Program-made: the position numbers and the translations under genes | Notes under the pieces: model-generated | Databases searched by the model: none | What the model was told of the DNA's origin: nothing | Seen by the model: the letters and a program-made list of their open reading frames with translations, nothing else | Source: Candidatus Enterococcus huntleyi | GTDB lineage: Bacteria > Bacillota > Bacilli > Lactobacillales > Enterococcaceae | Direction: 5' to 3' | DNA: 64,000 nucleotides | NCBI RefSeq assembly: GCF_009933175.1 | Contig: NZ_MAEJ01000010.1 | Coordinates: 124,001-188,000 of the forward strand | Part shown: positions 16,638 through 26,901 of the stretch, in pieces | Position numbering within the stretch: the first letter of the stretch is position 1 | How the letters are laid out: each line of letters opens with the position of its first letter

Positions 16638-17975
16638 TCAGGAAAATTTCAATTCAAAAATTTCTAGTTTATCTGACTCTTCTATCTTCAATTTCAACTC
16701 ATATGTTCCAGCCGTACAGGATAGATTGGATTCAATTACTGATCCGCTAGCTACTCTGATGTGTCCAACTTTTTGATTTTCGAATAAAAGATTTATAACA
16801 CCACTACCAGAGGCGCTCATCTCAATTCCCTGAAACCCTTCCTCTGATTGGATGTATCTGAAGAAGATTTCATCTTCAGCAGATATATTCGTCAATTTTT
16901 CACCATATTTGCTGTCTACGTCAATATAGGCTGTTCCGTGAAGTTCACAAGCTTGATAACCCATTAAGGGTTCCCCTATTTTAAATGGTGCTCCCACACC
17001 TTGTGAGGTCATTTTCACTTCATCAATTGTGCCATCTTCGTTGATGGCAATAGGCTCAATACATAGTCTTCTAAATTGTTGCACACCTCGACTGCATCTA
17101 TGATAAAAGATATACCATTGCCCATTGAATTTTTCTATAGAACCATGATTATTCCAGCTTGCTGGGTCACAATATTCATTATTAATGATAACACCTTGAT
17201 AAGTGAATGGACCTAGTGGGGAAAGACTTGTCGCATAACCTAATGAAGTGGGTTTTCCGCGTTCAATATTAGAATAGACCAAATAATATAGATTGCCAAT
17301 TTTCCTCATAGAGGACCCTTCATGGAAGTAATGCTCCTCCTCAGTCACCAGATTTTCTTTTATCTCACCATCGAAGCTAATCATATCATCATTCAGTTTT
17401 ACGCCATGGGAATATAATTGTCCCCAGTAGTAATAAGCGGAACCATCGTCATCAATAAAAACTGCTGGGTCTATTCCACCACAAGGCAATTGTACAGGAT
17501 TTATGAACGGTCCGACTGGACTTTTTGATGTTGCCACCCCTTCACTATCATCAGGCATACAAAAATATAGATAGTATATTCCATCTTTATAGATAGCATC
17601 TGGTGCGAATAATAAAGGTGCTCTATCACCATCCTCCGCTTTCTCAAATTTTTCTTTGTCTGAAGCGTGCTCATGACTGCTTAACATTTTTTTGATAAAT
17701 GGCGTAGGTTTGCTCCAGTCTATTCCAGGATATCGTGGATATTTAGGATTATCGAACCAATAGATATCTTTGCCATGTAATGCGGTATCGTGAATCTCCC
17801 ATGTTTCCAAATCGTTTGTTGAGACAACATGGTACTCTTCGCTACAATAAATCTCTTCTTGATTATCATAGCTACCGTAAATGTAAAGCTTGCCGTCAGG
17901 CATAACATGAGCTTCTCCGTCGGGAATATGAATATCTAAAGGTAATATAGGATTTCTTTGGTTTTTATATTTCAT
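16638..17975 (-). CDS. GH43-family glycosidase (arabinosidase/xylosidase type)
   Basis: 445 residues with no signal peptide, so intracellular. The five-bladed GH43 fold covers about 10-320. The likely base Asp is in LDIHIPDGEAH near the N-terminus, the second Asp in APDAIYKDGIYYLYF (about 122) and the general acid Glu in HYFHEGSSMRK (about 218). The C-terminal 120 residues look like a beta-sandwich module. The start overlaps the end of the rhamnosidase gene by 11 bp, indicating translational coupling. Substrate is probably an alpha-L-arabinofuranoside or beta-xyloside. The exact subfamily cannot be told by eye. Confidence 0.8.
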   Translation of the reverse strand: MKYKNQRNPILPLDIHIPDGEAHVMPDGKLYIYGSYDNQEEIYCSEEYHVVSTNDLETWEIHDTALHGKDIYWFDNPKYPRYPGIDWSKPTPFIKKMLSSHEHASDKEKFEKAEDGDRAPLLFAPDAIYKDGIYYLYFCMPDDSEGVATSKSPVGPFINPVQLPCGGIDPAVFIDDDGSAYYYWGQLYSHGVKLNDDMISFDGEIKENLVTEEEHYFHEGSSMRKIGNLYYLVYSNIERGKPTSLGYATSLSPLGPFTYQGVIINNEYCDPASWNNHGSIEKFNGQWYIFYHRCSRGVQQFRRLCIEPIAINEDGTIDEVKMTSQGVGAPFKIGEPLMGYQACELHGTAYIDVDSKYGEKLTNISAEDEIFFRYIQSEEGFQGIEMSASGSGVINLLFENQKVGHIRVASGSVIESNLSCTAGTYELKLKIEESDKLEIFELKFS

Positions 17976-20298
17976 GAAGAGAAATCTCGCTTTCTAGTTT
18001 ATTTAAATCAATTGTGTGTATTCCTGCCTCAAGTACATCGTCATTGTACAGATAGGCTCTTGTTTCTTTCGGAACAACGATTGTCAGAGTATTATTTACT
18101 TTCTTTATTGAAATACGGCCATAGAGACATTGATAAGTCATTTCAAATTCTTTAATTTCCCCACAACATCTCGGTGCTACAGAAAATTCTTTGAATCCTG
18201 GTTCCTTTACTTGTAGCCCTGCAATATTTCGTACAATCCAGTCTCCAACGCAACCAAAGGCATAATGATTAAATGAGCTTTTAGTGACTTCTCCATCCGG
18301 CTGAATGGCAGCCCAAGATTCCCAAATTGTCGTTGCACCATGATCAATTTCGTAAAGCCATGAAGGACACGCTCTTTGGAATAATACCTTGAATGCTGTA
18401 TCTGTATATCCATTCTCACTGAGAACATCTAAAAGATAAGGGATTGAAAGAAAGCCCGTATCCAAACGGAAATTATTCTTTTGAATGAGTGTATGCAAAT
18501 CAGAAACAATTTTATTTTTATCTTCAACTAAATCAAACGCCAAGGTCAGAACAAGGCAACCTTGTAAATCAACTTTCATTGATCCATCTTCATTGATAAA
18601 TTCTGTGTTGTACGCAGCTTTGACTAATTCATGATAGTCATAAAAAGGTTGTGGATTTTCATCAAGAATTTCACTGATTTTTGCCAATAAGTAACTAGTA
18701 TTTGCCAAAAATGCAGTTGCCACGATATCTTTTGTCGCTTCAGCAGTCGCCATTGGTCCTGGCGCATCCTTTCCTAACATGAAGCTAGGAAACATCCAAT
18801 CACCATAATGAAATTTCGTATCCCAAATATATTTTTTATGGCCAGTTTTATCACCTTGTGCACTCTTTTTTGAAAATTCGTGCCACTTTAGCATAGCATC
18901 ATAATATCGTCTTAATATAGTTGCATCGCCGTATTTATTATATAGTTCAAAGGGAATCATGACGATGGCATCTCCCCACCCAGCAGAGGAAAGGCTCCCA
19001 GTAAAATCTATTCCCTGATAGAAATCTTTTGGTGCGGGCGTATAATCTAGTATCTCGCCATTGTCTAGTTGTTCAACCACAACATTATCTAACCAACGCA
19101 TAAGAAAAGATTTCATATCATAAAAAAAAGTTGCCGTAGGTGCGAAGACTTGGATATCACCTGTCCATCCAACTCTTTCTCGTTGTGGACAATCTGTCGG
19201 AATCGAAATCATATTCCCTTTTTGACTCCATTTTATATTTTCCATTAGTCGGTTAATATCTTGGTTAGAGCAGCTGAACTGTCCTGTTTCATCTACATCT
19301 GAGAAGATGACTATTGCATGAGCTTGTTTCAAGCTTATGTCTCCTTCATATCCTGACACTTTTAAATACCTAAATCCATGGAAAGTAAAATCAGGTCTGA
19401 GGCACTCTTTTTGTCCACGACCAATATATATATCTGTCTGCTCTTTGTTTCGACCAACAATATTATTTATAAAGTTTCCTTGTTCATCTATTACTTCACT
19501 GTGTTCAATTTGAATTCTTTGTCCTATATCAAGATTGAGCTCTAGTGTCGCGTAGCCAGCTAAGATTTGTCCAAAGTCTATGATCCAACTTGCCTCTTCT
19601 CGCCAAATCTTTTTTGCTGGAATCATTTGTCGTTCGACTACTTGTGGTCCAACCTGTTTGACTAGGTTTTCATTTGAATAGTTTCTCTCAAGGACAGGTA
19701 TCAATTGCTTACTTGGCAAGTTGGTAATAGAAATAGTCTTTTGCAAGTCTTGCATCTCGCCAATAAAAATATCACTATAGACATGTTTACCGGACGTTGC
19801 TATAAAAGAGTCATCGGTTGAAATGTATTCTTTCGTGCCATCAATATATTCTAGTTCAATTTCTGCAATTAATGCTAATTCATCGCCGAACTGGGCGCTA
19901 CCACCCTGTACACTCACTCGACCAGCGTACCATCCATCAGATAGAATAACTGTCCACAGATTGTTCTCTTTTAGCAAATTAGTAACATCATATTCTTGAA
20001 CCATTAGATAGTTTTCGTAGCTTGTATAATCTGGTGTGAAGATGGCTTCAGTGACTGTTTTACCATTTATATAGGCTTTGTATAATCCTCGGGCGGTAAT
20101 CCTAAGTTTAGCTTTTACGATATTCTCATCTGTGTCGAAGGCTTTGAAAAAATATCTAGGTGACAGTAATCTTTCTTCTGGATCAGATGTATGACCATTC
20201 GCATTTCCTAAAAACATATCTTTTAATGAAAATGTCGGTTCCTTAGTCACTTGGCACCCTTCAGCCGTAATCCAGTTAGCGTAATTAAAAAATTTCAT
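17965..20298 (-). CDS. GH78 alpha-L-rhamnosidase
   Basis: About 777 residues with no signal peptide. The order matches bacterial rhamnosidases: an N-terminal beta domain with ARGLYKAYINGKTV and SDGWYAGR (about 85-150), a middle beta domain, the alpha/alpha-barrel with catalytic motif DCPQRERVGWTGD (about 368-380), and a C-terminal beta domain. I chose the ATG at 20298 because AGAGAAG lies just upstream; an ATG 18 bp earlier has none. It removes terminal alpha-L-rhamnose from glycosides such as rutinosides. Together with GH43, GH1 and the PTS permease it points to use of plant glycosides. Confidence 0.9.
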   Translation of the reverse strand: MKFFNYANWITAEGCQVTKEPTFSLKDMFLGNANGHTSDPEERLLSPRYFFKAFDTDENIVKAKLRITARGLYKAYINGKTVTEAIFTPDYTSYENYLMVQEYDVTNLLKENNLWTVILSDGWYAGRVSVQGGSAQFGDELALIAEIELEYIDGTKEYISTDDSFIATSGKHVYSDIFIGEMQDLQKTISITNLPSKQLIPVLERNYSNENLVKQVGPQVVERQMIPAKKIWREEASWIIDFGQILAGYATLELNLDIGQRIQIEHSEVIDEQGNFINNIVGRNKEQTDIYIGRGQKECLRPDFTFHGFRYLKVSGYEGDISLKQAHAIVIFSDVDETGQFSCSNQDINRLMENIKWSQKGNMISIPTDCPQRERVGWTGDIQVFAPTATFFYDMKSFLMRWLDNVVVEQLDNGEILDYTPAPKDFYQGIDFTGSLSSAGWGDAIVMIPFELYNKYGDATILRRYYDAMLKWHEFSKKSAQGDKTGHKKYIWDTKFHYGDWMFPSFMLGKDAPGPMATAEATKDIVATAFLANTSYLLAKISEILDENPQPFYDYHELVKAAYNTEFINEDGSMKVDLQGCLVLTLAFDLVEDKNKIVSDLHTLIQKNNFRLDTGFLSIPYLLDVLSENGYTDTAFKVLFQRACPSWLYEIDHGATTIWESWAAIQPDGEVTKSSFNHYAFGCVGDWIVRNIAGLQVKEPGFKEFSVAPRCCGEIKEFEMTYQCLYGRISIKKVNNTLTIVVPKETRAYLYNDDVLEAGIHTIDLNKLESEISLHEI

Positions 20299-20389
20299 AT
20301 AATTCTTCTCTTTCATAGTAACGTAATTGGAAAAATAATTTTATATTCCAGTATTTTTGGATAAGATAAATGATAGATATTCATTTATA

Positions 20390-20433
20390 ACCCTCATGAA
20401 GTAATAACAATCCTGTCATTGCTCCATGAGGGT
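20390..20433 (-). terminator. Intercistronic hairpin between GH1 and GH78 genes
   Basis: ACCCTCATG / CATGAGGGT, 9-bp perfect stem. The T-run is weak in the leftward direction, so it may only partly terminate and lower expression of the downstream rhamnosidase pair. Confidence 0.55.
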
Positions 20434-20454
20434 CATTCAAATAGTAACTAGAAA

Positions 20455-21921
<1,467 letters not shown>

Positions 21922-23217
21922 TTATGCTCCAATCGTTTCGATCATTTCGTTTGAACTAGCTTTTGTTTCATTTGCTACAGCTTCGCTATCTGCTTTCTTA
22001 AAGAATGGTAAATACATAAAATAAGATAGAGCAGTTGCAAAAACTTGATAAAGTGCAATTCTCCACCCACCAATAATAAAACCTTGAATGATGATTGGTG
22101 TTCCTAGTGGCGCGCTGATACCACTTAATCGTGGCAGTATCCCTACTAGAGTAAGTAAATAACCTAACAGAAAAGTAATTGTTGGTGTAGCTATTAACGG
22201 AATAACAAAATGAGGGTTTAGAACAACTGGAACCCCAAACATAATTGGTTCATTTATTCCGCATAAACTTGGTAGAATTCCTAATTTTCCAATCGTTTTA
22301 AATTGTTTCGATTTTGATTTAACGAGCATCGCAATCACCAAACCTAATGTAGCACCAGATCCACCAATTAATGCAAAACCAATACTATCAAAAGTCAGGA
22401 CATTCGGTAGAGCTAATCCAGCACGATACGCTTCAAGGTTTTGCAATCCTAGAGGTGTTAGAACAGGGAACATTACTGCAAAAAAGATACTCATACCGTG
22501 TATTCCAAACGCCCAAAGAATATGGCAAAACAGAATCATAAAAATGAAAGTGATAGGGCTTCCGCCTAGTTTCGTCAATGGCGTTTGAATTAGACCAAAG
22601 ATAAATCCGTGAATACTAGCGAATTGTGTATGTTCAAAAATTGCTGTTATAGCCACCATTAACGGTGTAATAATAAATCCTGGGACGATGGCCGCAAATG
22701 ATTTTTCTAACGTTGGGGGAACACCGTCTGGCATTTTAATATAAATACCTTTTTGTAAAATGATTGTATAAAGTTTTGATGCGAGTAGGCCCGCAATCAT
22801 CGCTACAAAGAGTCCACTTCCGCCCAGCCACTGAAAAGAAATGTAGGCTCCGCCCTCTTCCAAAGAGCCTAAAGGACTTAAAATTAAGAAGCTTAACATA
22901 CCTAATATTCCTGCTGAAAAGCCATCTTGCTTCTGTTCAACTGCAAATTTATAGGCAATTGAGAAAGATGCGTAGACCGCAATTATGTCCGTAGTTAACT
23001 TAGTTACAATTTGTAATAAGTGAGTTAAGCCAACATTATTCAAAAACTCTTGATACGGAGGATAAGGTAACCCCGAAATCAATGAAGCCATTGCTCCTAC
23101 AATCATTAGTGGCATTAAAGACATAAGCCCACTTGATATCGCTTGGATATATTGATTCTCTTGGATTTTTGCTGCAAATTTTTGAATAAAAGTTTCAAAT
23201 TTATTGCTAGATTTCAT
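21922..23217 (-). CDS. PTS permease IIC, cellobiose/beta-glucoside (lactose) family
   Basis: 431 residues with ten or so membrane segments and the lactose-family features LMPLMIVGAMASL at the N-terminus and a cytoplasmic GINEPIMFGVPVVLNP loop (about 320), which carries the substrate-binding Glu. Only IIC is encoded here. IIA and IIB must come from elsewhere in the genome. First gene of the leftward sugar operon. Confidence 0.9.
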   Translation of the reverse strand: MKSSNKFETFIQKFAAKIQENQYIQAISSGLMSLMPLMIVGAMASLISGLPYPPYQEFLNNVGLTHLLQIVTKLTTDIIAVYASFSIAYKFAVEQKQDGFSAGILGMLSFLILSPLGSLEEGGAYISFQWLGGSGLFVAMIAGLLASKLYTIILQKGIYIKMPDGVPPTLEKSFAAIVPGFIITPLMVAITAIFEHTQFASIHGFIFGLIQTPLTKLGGSPITFIFMILFCHILWAFGIHGMSIFFAVMFPVLTPLGLQNLEAYRAGLALPNVLTFDSIGFALIGGSGATLGLVIAMLVKSKSKQFKTIGKLGILPSLCGINEPIMFGVPVVLNPHFVIPLIATPTITFLLGYLLTLVGILPRLSGISAPLGTPIIIQGFIIGGWRIALYQVFATALSYFMYLPFFKKADSEAVANETKASSNEMIETIGA

Positions 23218-23242
23218 AAAATCATCTCCTGTTTTTAGTTTC

Positions 23243-23276
23243 GTAAGTACTTACATAAAAATTGTAACCGTATTCT
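23243..23276 (-). promoter_or_regulatory. Palindrome and possible cre site upstream of PTS operon
   Basis: A perfect 12-bp palindrome GTAAGTACTTAC (23243-23254) lies between the divergent PTS and AraC genes. Next to it TGTAACCGTATTCT (23263-23276) matches the catabolite-response element TGWAANCGNTNWCA at all but two positions. Binding by the AraC protein and CcpA is inference. Confidence 0.45.
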
Positions 23277-23361
23277 GCATTTTACACATTAGCATTTCTA
23301 GACATATTTCTGTTGCAAAACTGGACATTTCGTTTTAATCTTAGATTAGAAAGGAAGATGT

Positions 23362-24366
23362 ATGATGGAATTACTGGAAATTGAGAAATATTTGAAACAA
23401 AAATATTTCGAACTGGGTCCAAGTTATAATTTAGAAGATTTTAAAAATGATTTTTCTGAAGATGGGGACATGTTCGAATATACTAATTTGTACTCTTTGC
23501 TCTTAAGAAACTCTATCGACTCTTCAAACTTTTTTGAAGGAGATCATCCTATTGAGGTTTTTCGTCACCTACGTTATCTTCCTGCAAAAGAACATTCAAA
23601 TGATCATTTTGAAGTCATTTATGTATTCTCAGGACAAGTAAAAGCGACTATAAATAACGAAGAAATGAGTATGAAAGATGGGGATATATGTATTCTTTCT
23701 CCAAATACTTCACATTCAATCAGCTCTTTTTCAGATGAGGTGATTGTGTATAATATATTGATTAAAAGTGAGATTTTTGAATCTCAGTTTATTGACTTTG
23801 CTTCTAATACGAATAATATACTATCAAACTTCTTCTCGCTATCATTGCTAAAAAATGTGAATGCCTATATCTTTTTTGATACAAATAATGATAGTCATTT
23901 AAAAGAATACATAAAATATATAGTTAAGGAACACACAAGTGAAAGAAAATATCGGAAGGAGATGATAAATAATTTAGTTTCAGCCTTATTTATATTGTTA
24001 TTGAGATATCATGAAGAGCATTCCTTTAGTTCCAGCCTAGTTACAGATATAAAAAATCAAAAAAATCTTGATATAATTAAGCATATTCAAAATAATTATT
24101 CAGATGTGACTTTGACAAGCTTGTCAGAAATGTTTTCCTATAGTGAACGGCAAATATCACGTATAGTTAGAACTTTTACCAACTATTCTTTCGGTAAGTT
24201 TGTCACAAATATCAAGTTAGAGAAAGCAATGAATTTACTTCAATCTACAAATATGTCAATAGATGCAATAGCCGAATCTGTTGGTTATGAAGATTCAAGT
24301 GCTTTTTTCAGGCAATTCAAAAAGAATTTTGGCTCTACACCAGCCACCTATAGAAAATTGAAATGA
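23362..24366 (+). CDS. AraC-family regulator with cupin sensor domain
   Basis: 334 residues. An N-terminal cupin-like region (about 70-150, with EHSNDHFEVIYVFSGQVKA and GDICILSPNTSHSI) would bind the sugar. The C-terminal double helix-turn-helix (about 235-332) ends with YEDSSAFFRQFKKNFGSTPATYR. AAGGAAG precedes adjacent ATG codons at 23362 and 23365. It diverges from the PTS-glycosidase operon and is probably its activator. Confidence 0.85.
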   Translation: MMELLEIEKYLKQKYFELGPSYNLEDFKNDFSEDGDMFEYTNLYSLLLRNSIDSSNFFEGDHPIEVFRHLRYLPAKEHSNDHFEVIYVFSGQVKATINNEEMSMKDGDICILSPNTSHSISSFSDEVIVYNILIKSEIFESQFIDFASNTNNILSNFFSLSLLKNVNAYIFFDTNNDSHLKEYIKYIVKEHTSERKYRKEMINNLVSALFILLLRYHEEHSFSSSLVTDIKNQKNLDIIKHIQNNYSDVTLTSLSEMFSYSERQISRIVRTFTNYSFGKFVTNIKLEKAMNLLQSTNMSIDAIAESVGYEDSSAFFRQFKKNFGSTPATYRKLK

Positions 24367-24473
24367 ATTTTGCGGTACTATTTTTTGCAGTACAAATTAT
24401 TATTATATTGATTGTGCTCTATCTTCATCTAGATAATATATGAAATCAGGATTATGCAAGAATTAGACAAAAA

Positions 24474-24517
24474 AGAACAATTCATTTTTCTCTTAAAGAC
24501 GAAAGGCGAATTGTTCT
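24474..24517 (-). terminator. Terminator of aldo/keto reductase gene
   Basis: AGAACAATTC / GAATTGTTCT stem (24474-24483 with 24508-24517). In the leftward direction it is followed by TTTTTT. Confidence 0.8.
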
Positions 24518-24539
24518 GTTTGAAATATTTTCTGTCCTG

Positions 24540-25388
24540 CTACTTCCCTAAACTTGCCAAAAGTTTTACTCGTTCTGGGGCATAATGTGAAAAGAATAGA
24601 CTTTCTTTTTGATCCAAGGCTAAAATAGTTGTCATGTCTTCTGCGGTTAGTGAGAAATCAAAAACATCGAAATTTTGAATCATGCGGTCTTTATTGATTG
24701 TTTTTGGAATCACCACGACCCCTCGTTGAATCAAGTAACGTAAGGCCACTTGAGCGATAGATTTTTGGTATTTTTCTCCAATAGCAGCTAGCGTTTCGTT
24801 AGTGAAGAAATCATTTTTTCCTTCTGCAAAAGGACCCCAAGATTCGATTTGAGTACCATATTCTTTCATAATCTTTTGCGGCTCAATTTGCTGGTTAAAG
24901 ACATGAGTTTCCACTTGGTTTACGTGAGGAACGACTTCTGCAAATTCTGACAAATCGATGAAACGATCTGGATAAAAATTACTGACACCGATTGCTTTTA
25001 ATTTGCCTGCTTTGTAGTATTCTTCCATCGCCCGATAGGTTCCATAATAATCGTTGAACGGCTGATGAATTAACAATAAATCAATGTACTCAGTCTGCAA
25101 TTTTTTTAGGGATTCTTCAATAGAAGCTTTGGCTTTTTCGTAGCCAGCGTTAGAAATCCAAACTTTTGTGGTAATAAAAAAGTCTTCCCGTGGCATGCCA
25201 CTCTTCTTGATTGCCGCTCCTACCGCCTCTTCGTTACCGTAAATTTGTGCGGTATCGATTGAGCGGTAGCCAACCTCAATCGCCTCGCTCACAACTTTTT
25301 CGCATTCAGCTAAATCTGTGACTTGGTAGACACCAAATCCTAAAATAGGCATCTTCACGCCATTTGCTAAGGTTACTGTTTCCATCAT
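24540..25388 (-). CDS. Aldo/keto reductase
   Basis: 282 residues, one TIM barrel. The catalytic tetrad is visible: Asp and Tyr in SIDTAQIYGNEE, Lys in FITTKVW, His in LLIHQPF. The C-terminal IPKTINKDRMIQN motif binds NADPH. I chose the ATG at 25388 with AAGGAGG 6 nt upstream; a longer reading to 25433 would run across the promoter. It diverges from a MerR gene whose product very likely controls it. Confidence 0.9.
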   Translation of the reverse strand: MMETVTLANGVKMPILGFGVYQVTDLAECEKVVSEAIEVGYRSIDTAQIYGNEEAVGAAIKKSGMPREDFFITTKVWISNAGYEKAKASIEESLKKLQTEYIDLLLIHQPFNDYYGTYRAMEEYYKAGKLKAIGVSNFYPDRFIDLSEFAEVVPHVNQVETHVFNQQIEPQKIMKEYGTQIESWGPFAEGKNDFFTNETLAAIGEKYQKSIAQVALRYLIQRGVVVIPKTINKDRMIQNFDVFDFSLTAEDMTTILALDQKESLFFSHYAPERVKLLASLGK

Positions 25389-25421
25389 GTATGTCCTCCT
25401 TATTTTCCGTGGTATAATGAC

Positions 25422-25452
25422 ACTATACGACATTCGAGTAACTCGAAGTCAA
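25422..25452 (-). promoter_or_regulatory. MerR-type promoter with 19-bp spacer and central dyad
   Basis: Leftward promoter of the aldo/keto reductase: -35 TTGACT (25447-25452), -10 TATAGT (25422-25427), spacer 19 bp. A perfect dyad TTCGAG-TAA-CTCGAA (25433-25447) fills the spacer. An over-long spacer holding the operator is the hallmark of MerR-activated promoters. The adjacent divergent MerR gene is the obvious regulator. Confidence 0.85.
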
Positions 25453-25488
25453 TGGATAGGCTTACATTTTTATAAAGGAGTGAAATGA

Positions 25489-25881
25489 ATGTACACAGTT
25501 AACGAAGTCTCTCAGAAGCTCAACTTGTCTAAGCACACGATTCGTTATTATACCGATCAAGGATTGATTCCTAATTTGCAGCGAGACGAGCACAACAACC
25601 GCTTATTTGATGAAACAGCCATCAATTGGTTAATCGGTGTTCGTTATTTAAAACAGTGTGGCATGTCCTTAAAAGATATTCGGACGTATAATGAGCTTTG
25701 TCTGATTGGGGAAGCGACGATTGAAAAACGCTATGATATTATTGCTAAGCAACTAGAAAGTGCAGCCGCCCAATTAGAAGAAGCGAAAGAACGTTATCAC
25801 TTTTTGGAAGACAAGCTGGCAGTCTACGAAAAAATCAAACAGAAGCAAGTAACCGATACGGCCAATCCGGCAAATTGGTGA
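25489..25881 (+). CDS. MerR-family transcriptional regulator
   Basis: 130 residues. The N-terminal winged helix starts MYTVNEVSQKLNLSKHTIRYYTDQGLI (HTH about 3-45). A coiled-coil dimerisation helix follows (about 80-120). There is no Cys cluster, so it is not a metal sensor of the classical type. It belongs to the group that usually controls aldo/keto reductases or dehydrogenases. It is divergent from the reductase gene. Confidence 0.85.
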   Translation: MYTVNEVSQKLNLSKHTIRYYTDQGLIPNLQRDEHNNRLFDETAINWLIGVRYLKQCGMSLKDIRTYNELCLIGEATIEKRYDIIAKQLESAAAQLEEAKERYHFLEDKLAVYEKIKQKQVTDTANPANW

Positions 25882-25915
25882 GGGCGATTTTCCAAAATAG
25901 AGCAGGTAATAAAAC

Positions 25916-25975
25916 GCATCGCGACTTTATCCAGTATTGAAGTGAGTCCATCAATACTAGTTAAAGTCGCGATGC
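25916..25975. terminator. Long bipartite hairpin between merR and the pilus-operon end
   Basis: GCATCGCGACTTTA / TAAAGTCGCGATGC (14 bp) and, inside it, AGTATTGA / TCAATACT (8 bp). It separates two convergent transcripts. The T-run is on the leftward side (TTTTATT), so it mainly ends the pilus operon. Confidence 0.85.
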
Positions 25976-25977
25976 CG

Positions 25978-26313
25978 CTATTGTGCCAACATATACAACG
26001 AGACCGGTGCCTCTTCATTTTGATTATAGCCGAATTGTTCCTTGGCAAATGTCTTGCAATCATTCTCCGCAATCCTCACGACCTGCTCCTCCAATAACTC
26101 ATCCTTCAGCTCAAGCAGGATTTGTAGTTGAGCGTCGTATCCTTGCAGTTTACCAATACTCAAAAAGGCATTATCTTCAGATATCTCTTGTACCACGGTC
26201 TGTATCAACTGACAGATTTCTTCCATTCGCCCCGCTATCGTTGGGTATTTTTCTCGAAACTCTTCCTCTTCACAGATAGATCTAAAATGAGTAATGTACT
26301 CTGAATGATTCAT
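25978..26313 (-). CDS. Small helical protein of unknown function, last gene of pilus operon (paralog of 72-449)
   Basis: 111 residues, acidic and helical. It shares the D-A-x-L-Q-I-L and I/V-x-x-D-C motifs with the protein at 72-449 (here YDAQLQILLEL at about 65 and RIAENDCKTF at about 87). It follows the paralogous TetR gene on the same strand with a 52-bp gap, whereas at the left end of the window the small gene comes first. No known family is recognised. Confidence 0.7.
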   Translation of the reverse strand: MNHSEYITHFRSICEEEEFREKYPTIAGRMEEICQLIQTVVQEISEDNAFLSIGKLQGYDAQLQILLELKDELLEEQVVRIAENDCKTFAKEQFGYNQNEEAPVSLYMLAQ

Positions 26314-26365
26314 TCTCGTCTACCTCCTTCTTAGACTTTCTTCCTTCTCTACGGTAGTTTGCAGG

Positions 26366-26881
26366 TTACTTAGACGAAAAATAAATCTGATTAATTTGGT
26401 TTTTGACTGCTTGAATCATCTCAGCGGAATCAAGTCGCTCCTCGAATATTAAATTTGCGGTCAACCCGCCTGAAATATGGCTATAGATCAGTTGTTTCTG
26501 TATATCTGATAACTTTAGTGATTTGACACTTTGACTAAAATTTCGCTGCAAAAATTTCTGCATCAACTCATGAGTAAAGGAATCGTTCATTAAGGAGTGA
26601 TAAGTTTTGGTCTCTTCAAAAAGAAAGGTCCCTAAATTTTCTATGTACGCATCAAGCGAGGGACATTCGTTAAAGTAACGCTGTTGCACACTGGCAAATA
26701 CTTGCTCACTAACGACTTCTCGCAAGTCTTCGATGTTCTCAAACTCTTGATAGATTGGTTGTGTGGACATTCCAATACGAGCGGATAATCCGCGGACCGT
26801 CACTTTGCTGACACCCTCTTCTACCGCTAGCTGGCATGCTTCTTTCAAAATAACCGTCGATGTAAATTTTTTCTTAGCCAT
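26366..26881 (-). CDS. TetR-family regulator in the pilus operon
   Basis: 171 residues. The HTH is at about 8-55 with the motif GMSTQPIYQEF, the same subfamily as 499-1065. It lies 20 bp after the membrane protein gene, so it is co-transcribed with pilus and sortase genes. Feedback control of the pilus locus is plausible but inferred. Confidence 0.8.
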   Translation of the reverse strand: MAKKKFTSTVILKEACQLAVEEGVSKVTVRGLSARIGMSTQPIYQEFENIEDLREVVSEQVFASVQQRYFNECPSLDAYIENLGTFLFEETKTYHSLMNDSFTHELMQKFLQRNFSQSVKSLKLSDIQKQLIYSHISGGLTANLIFEERLDSAEMIQAVKNQINQIYFSSK

Positions 26882-26901
26882 CTAATTTTCCTTCCTCCCT
26901 A

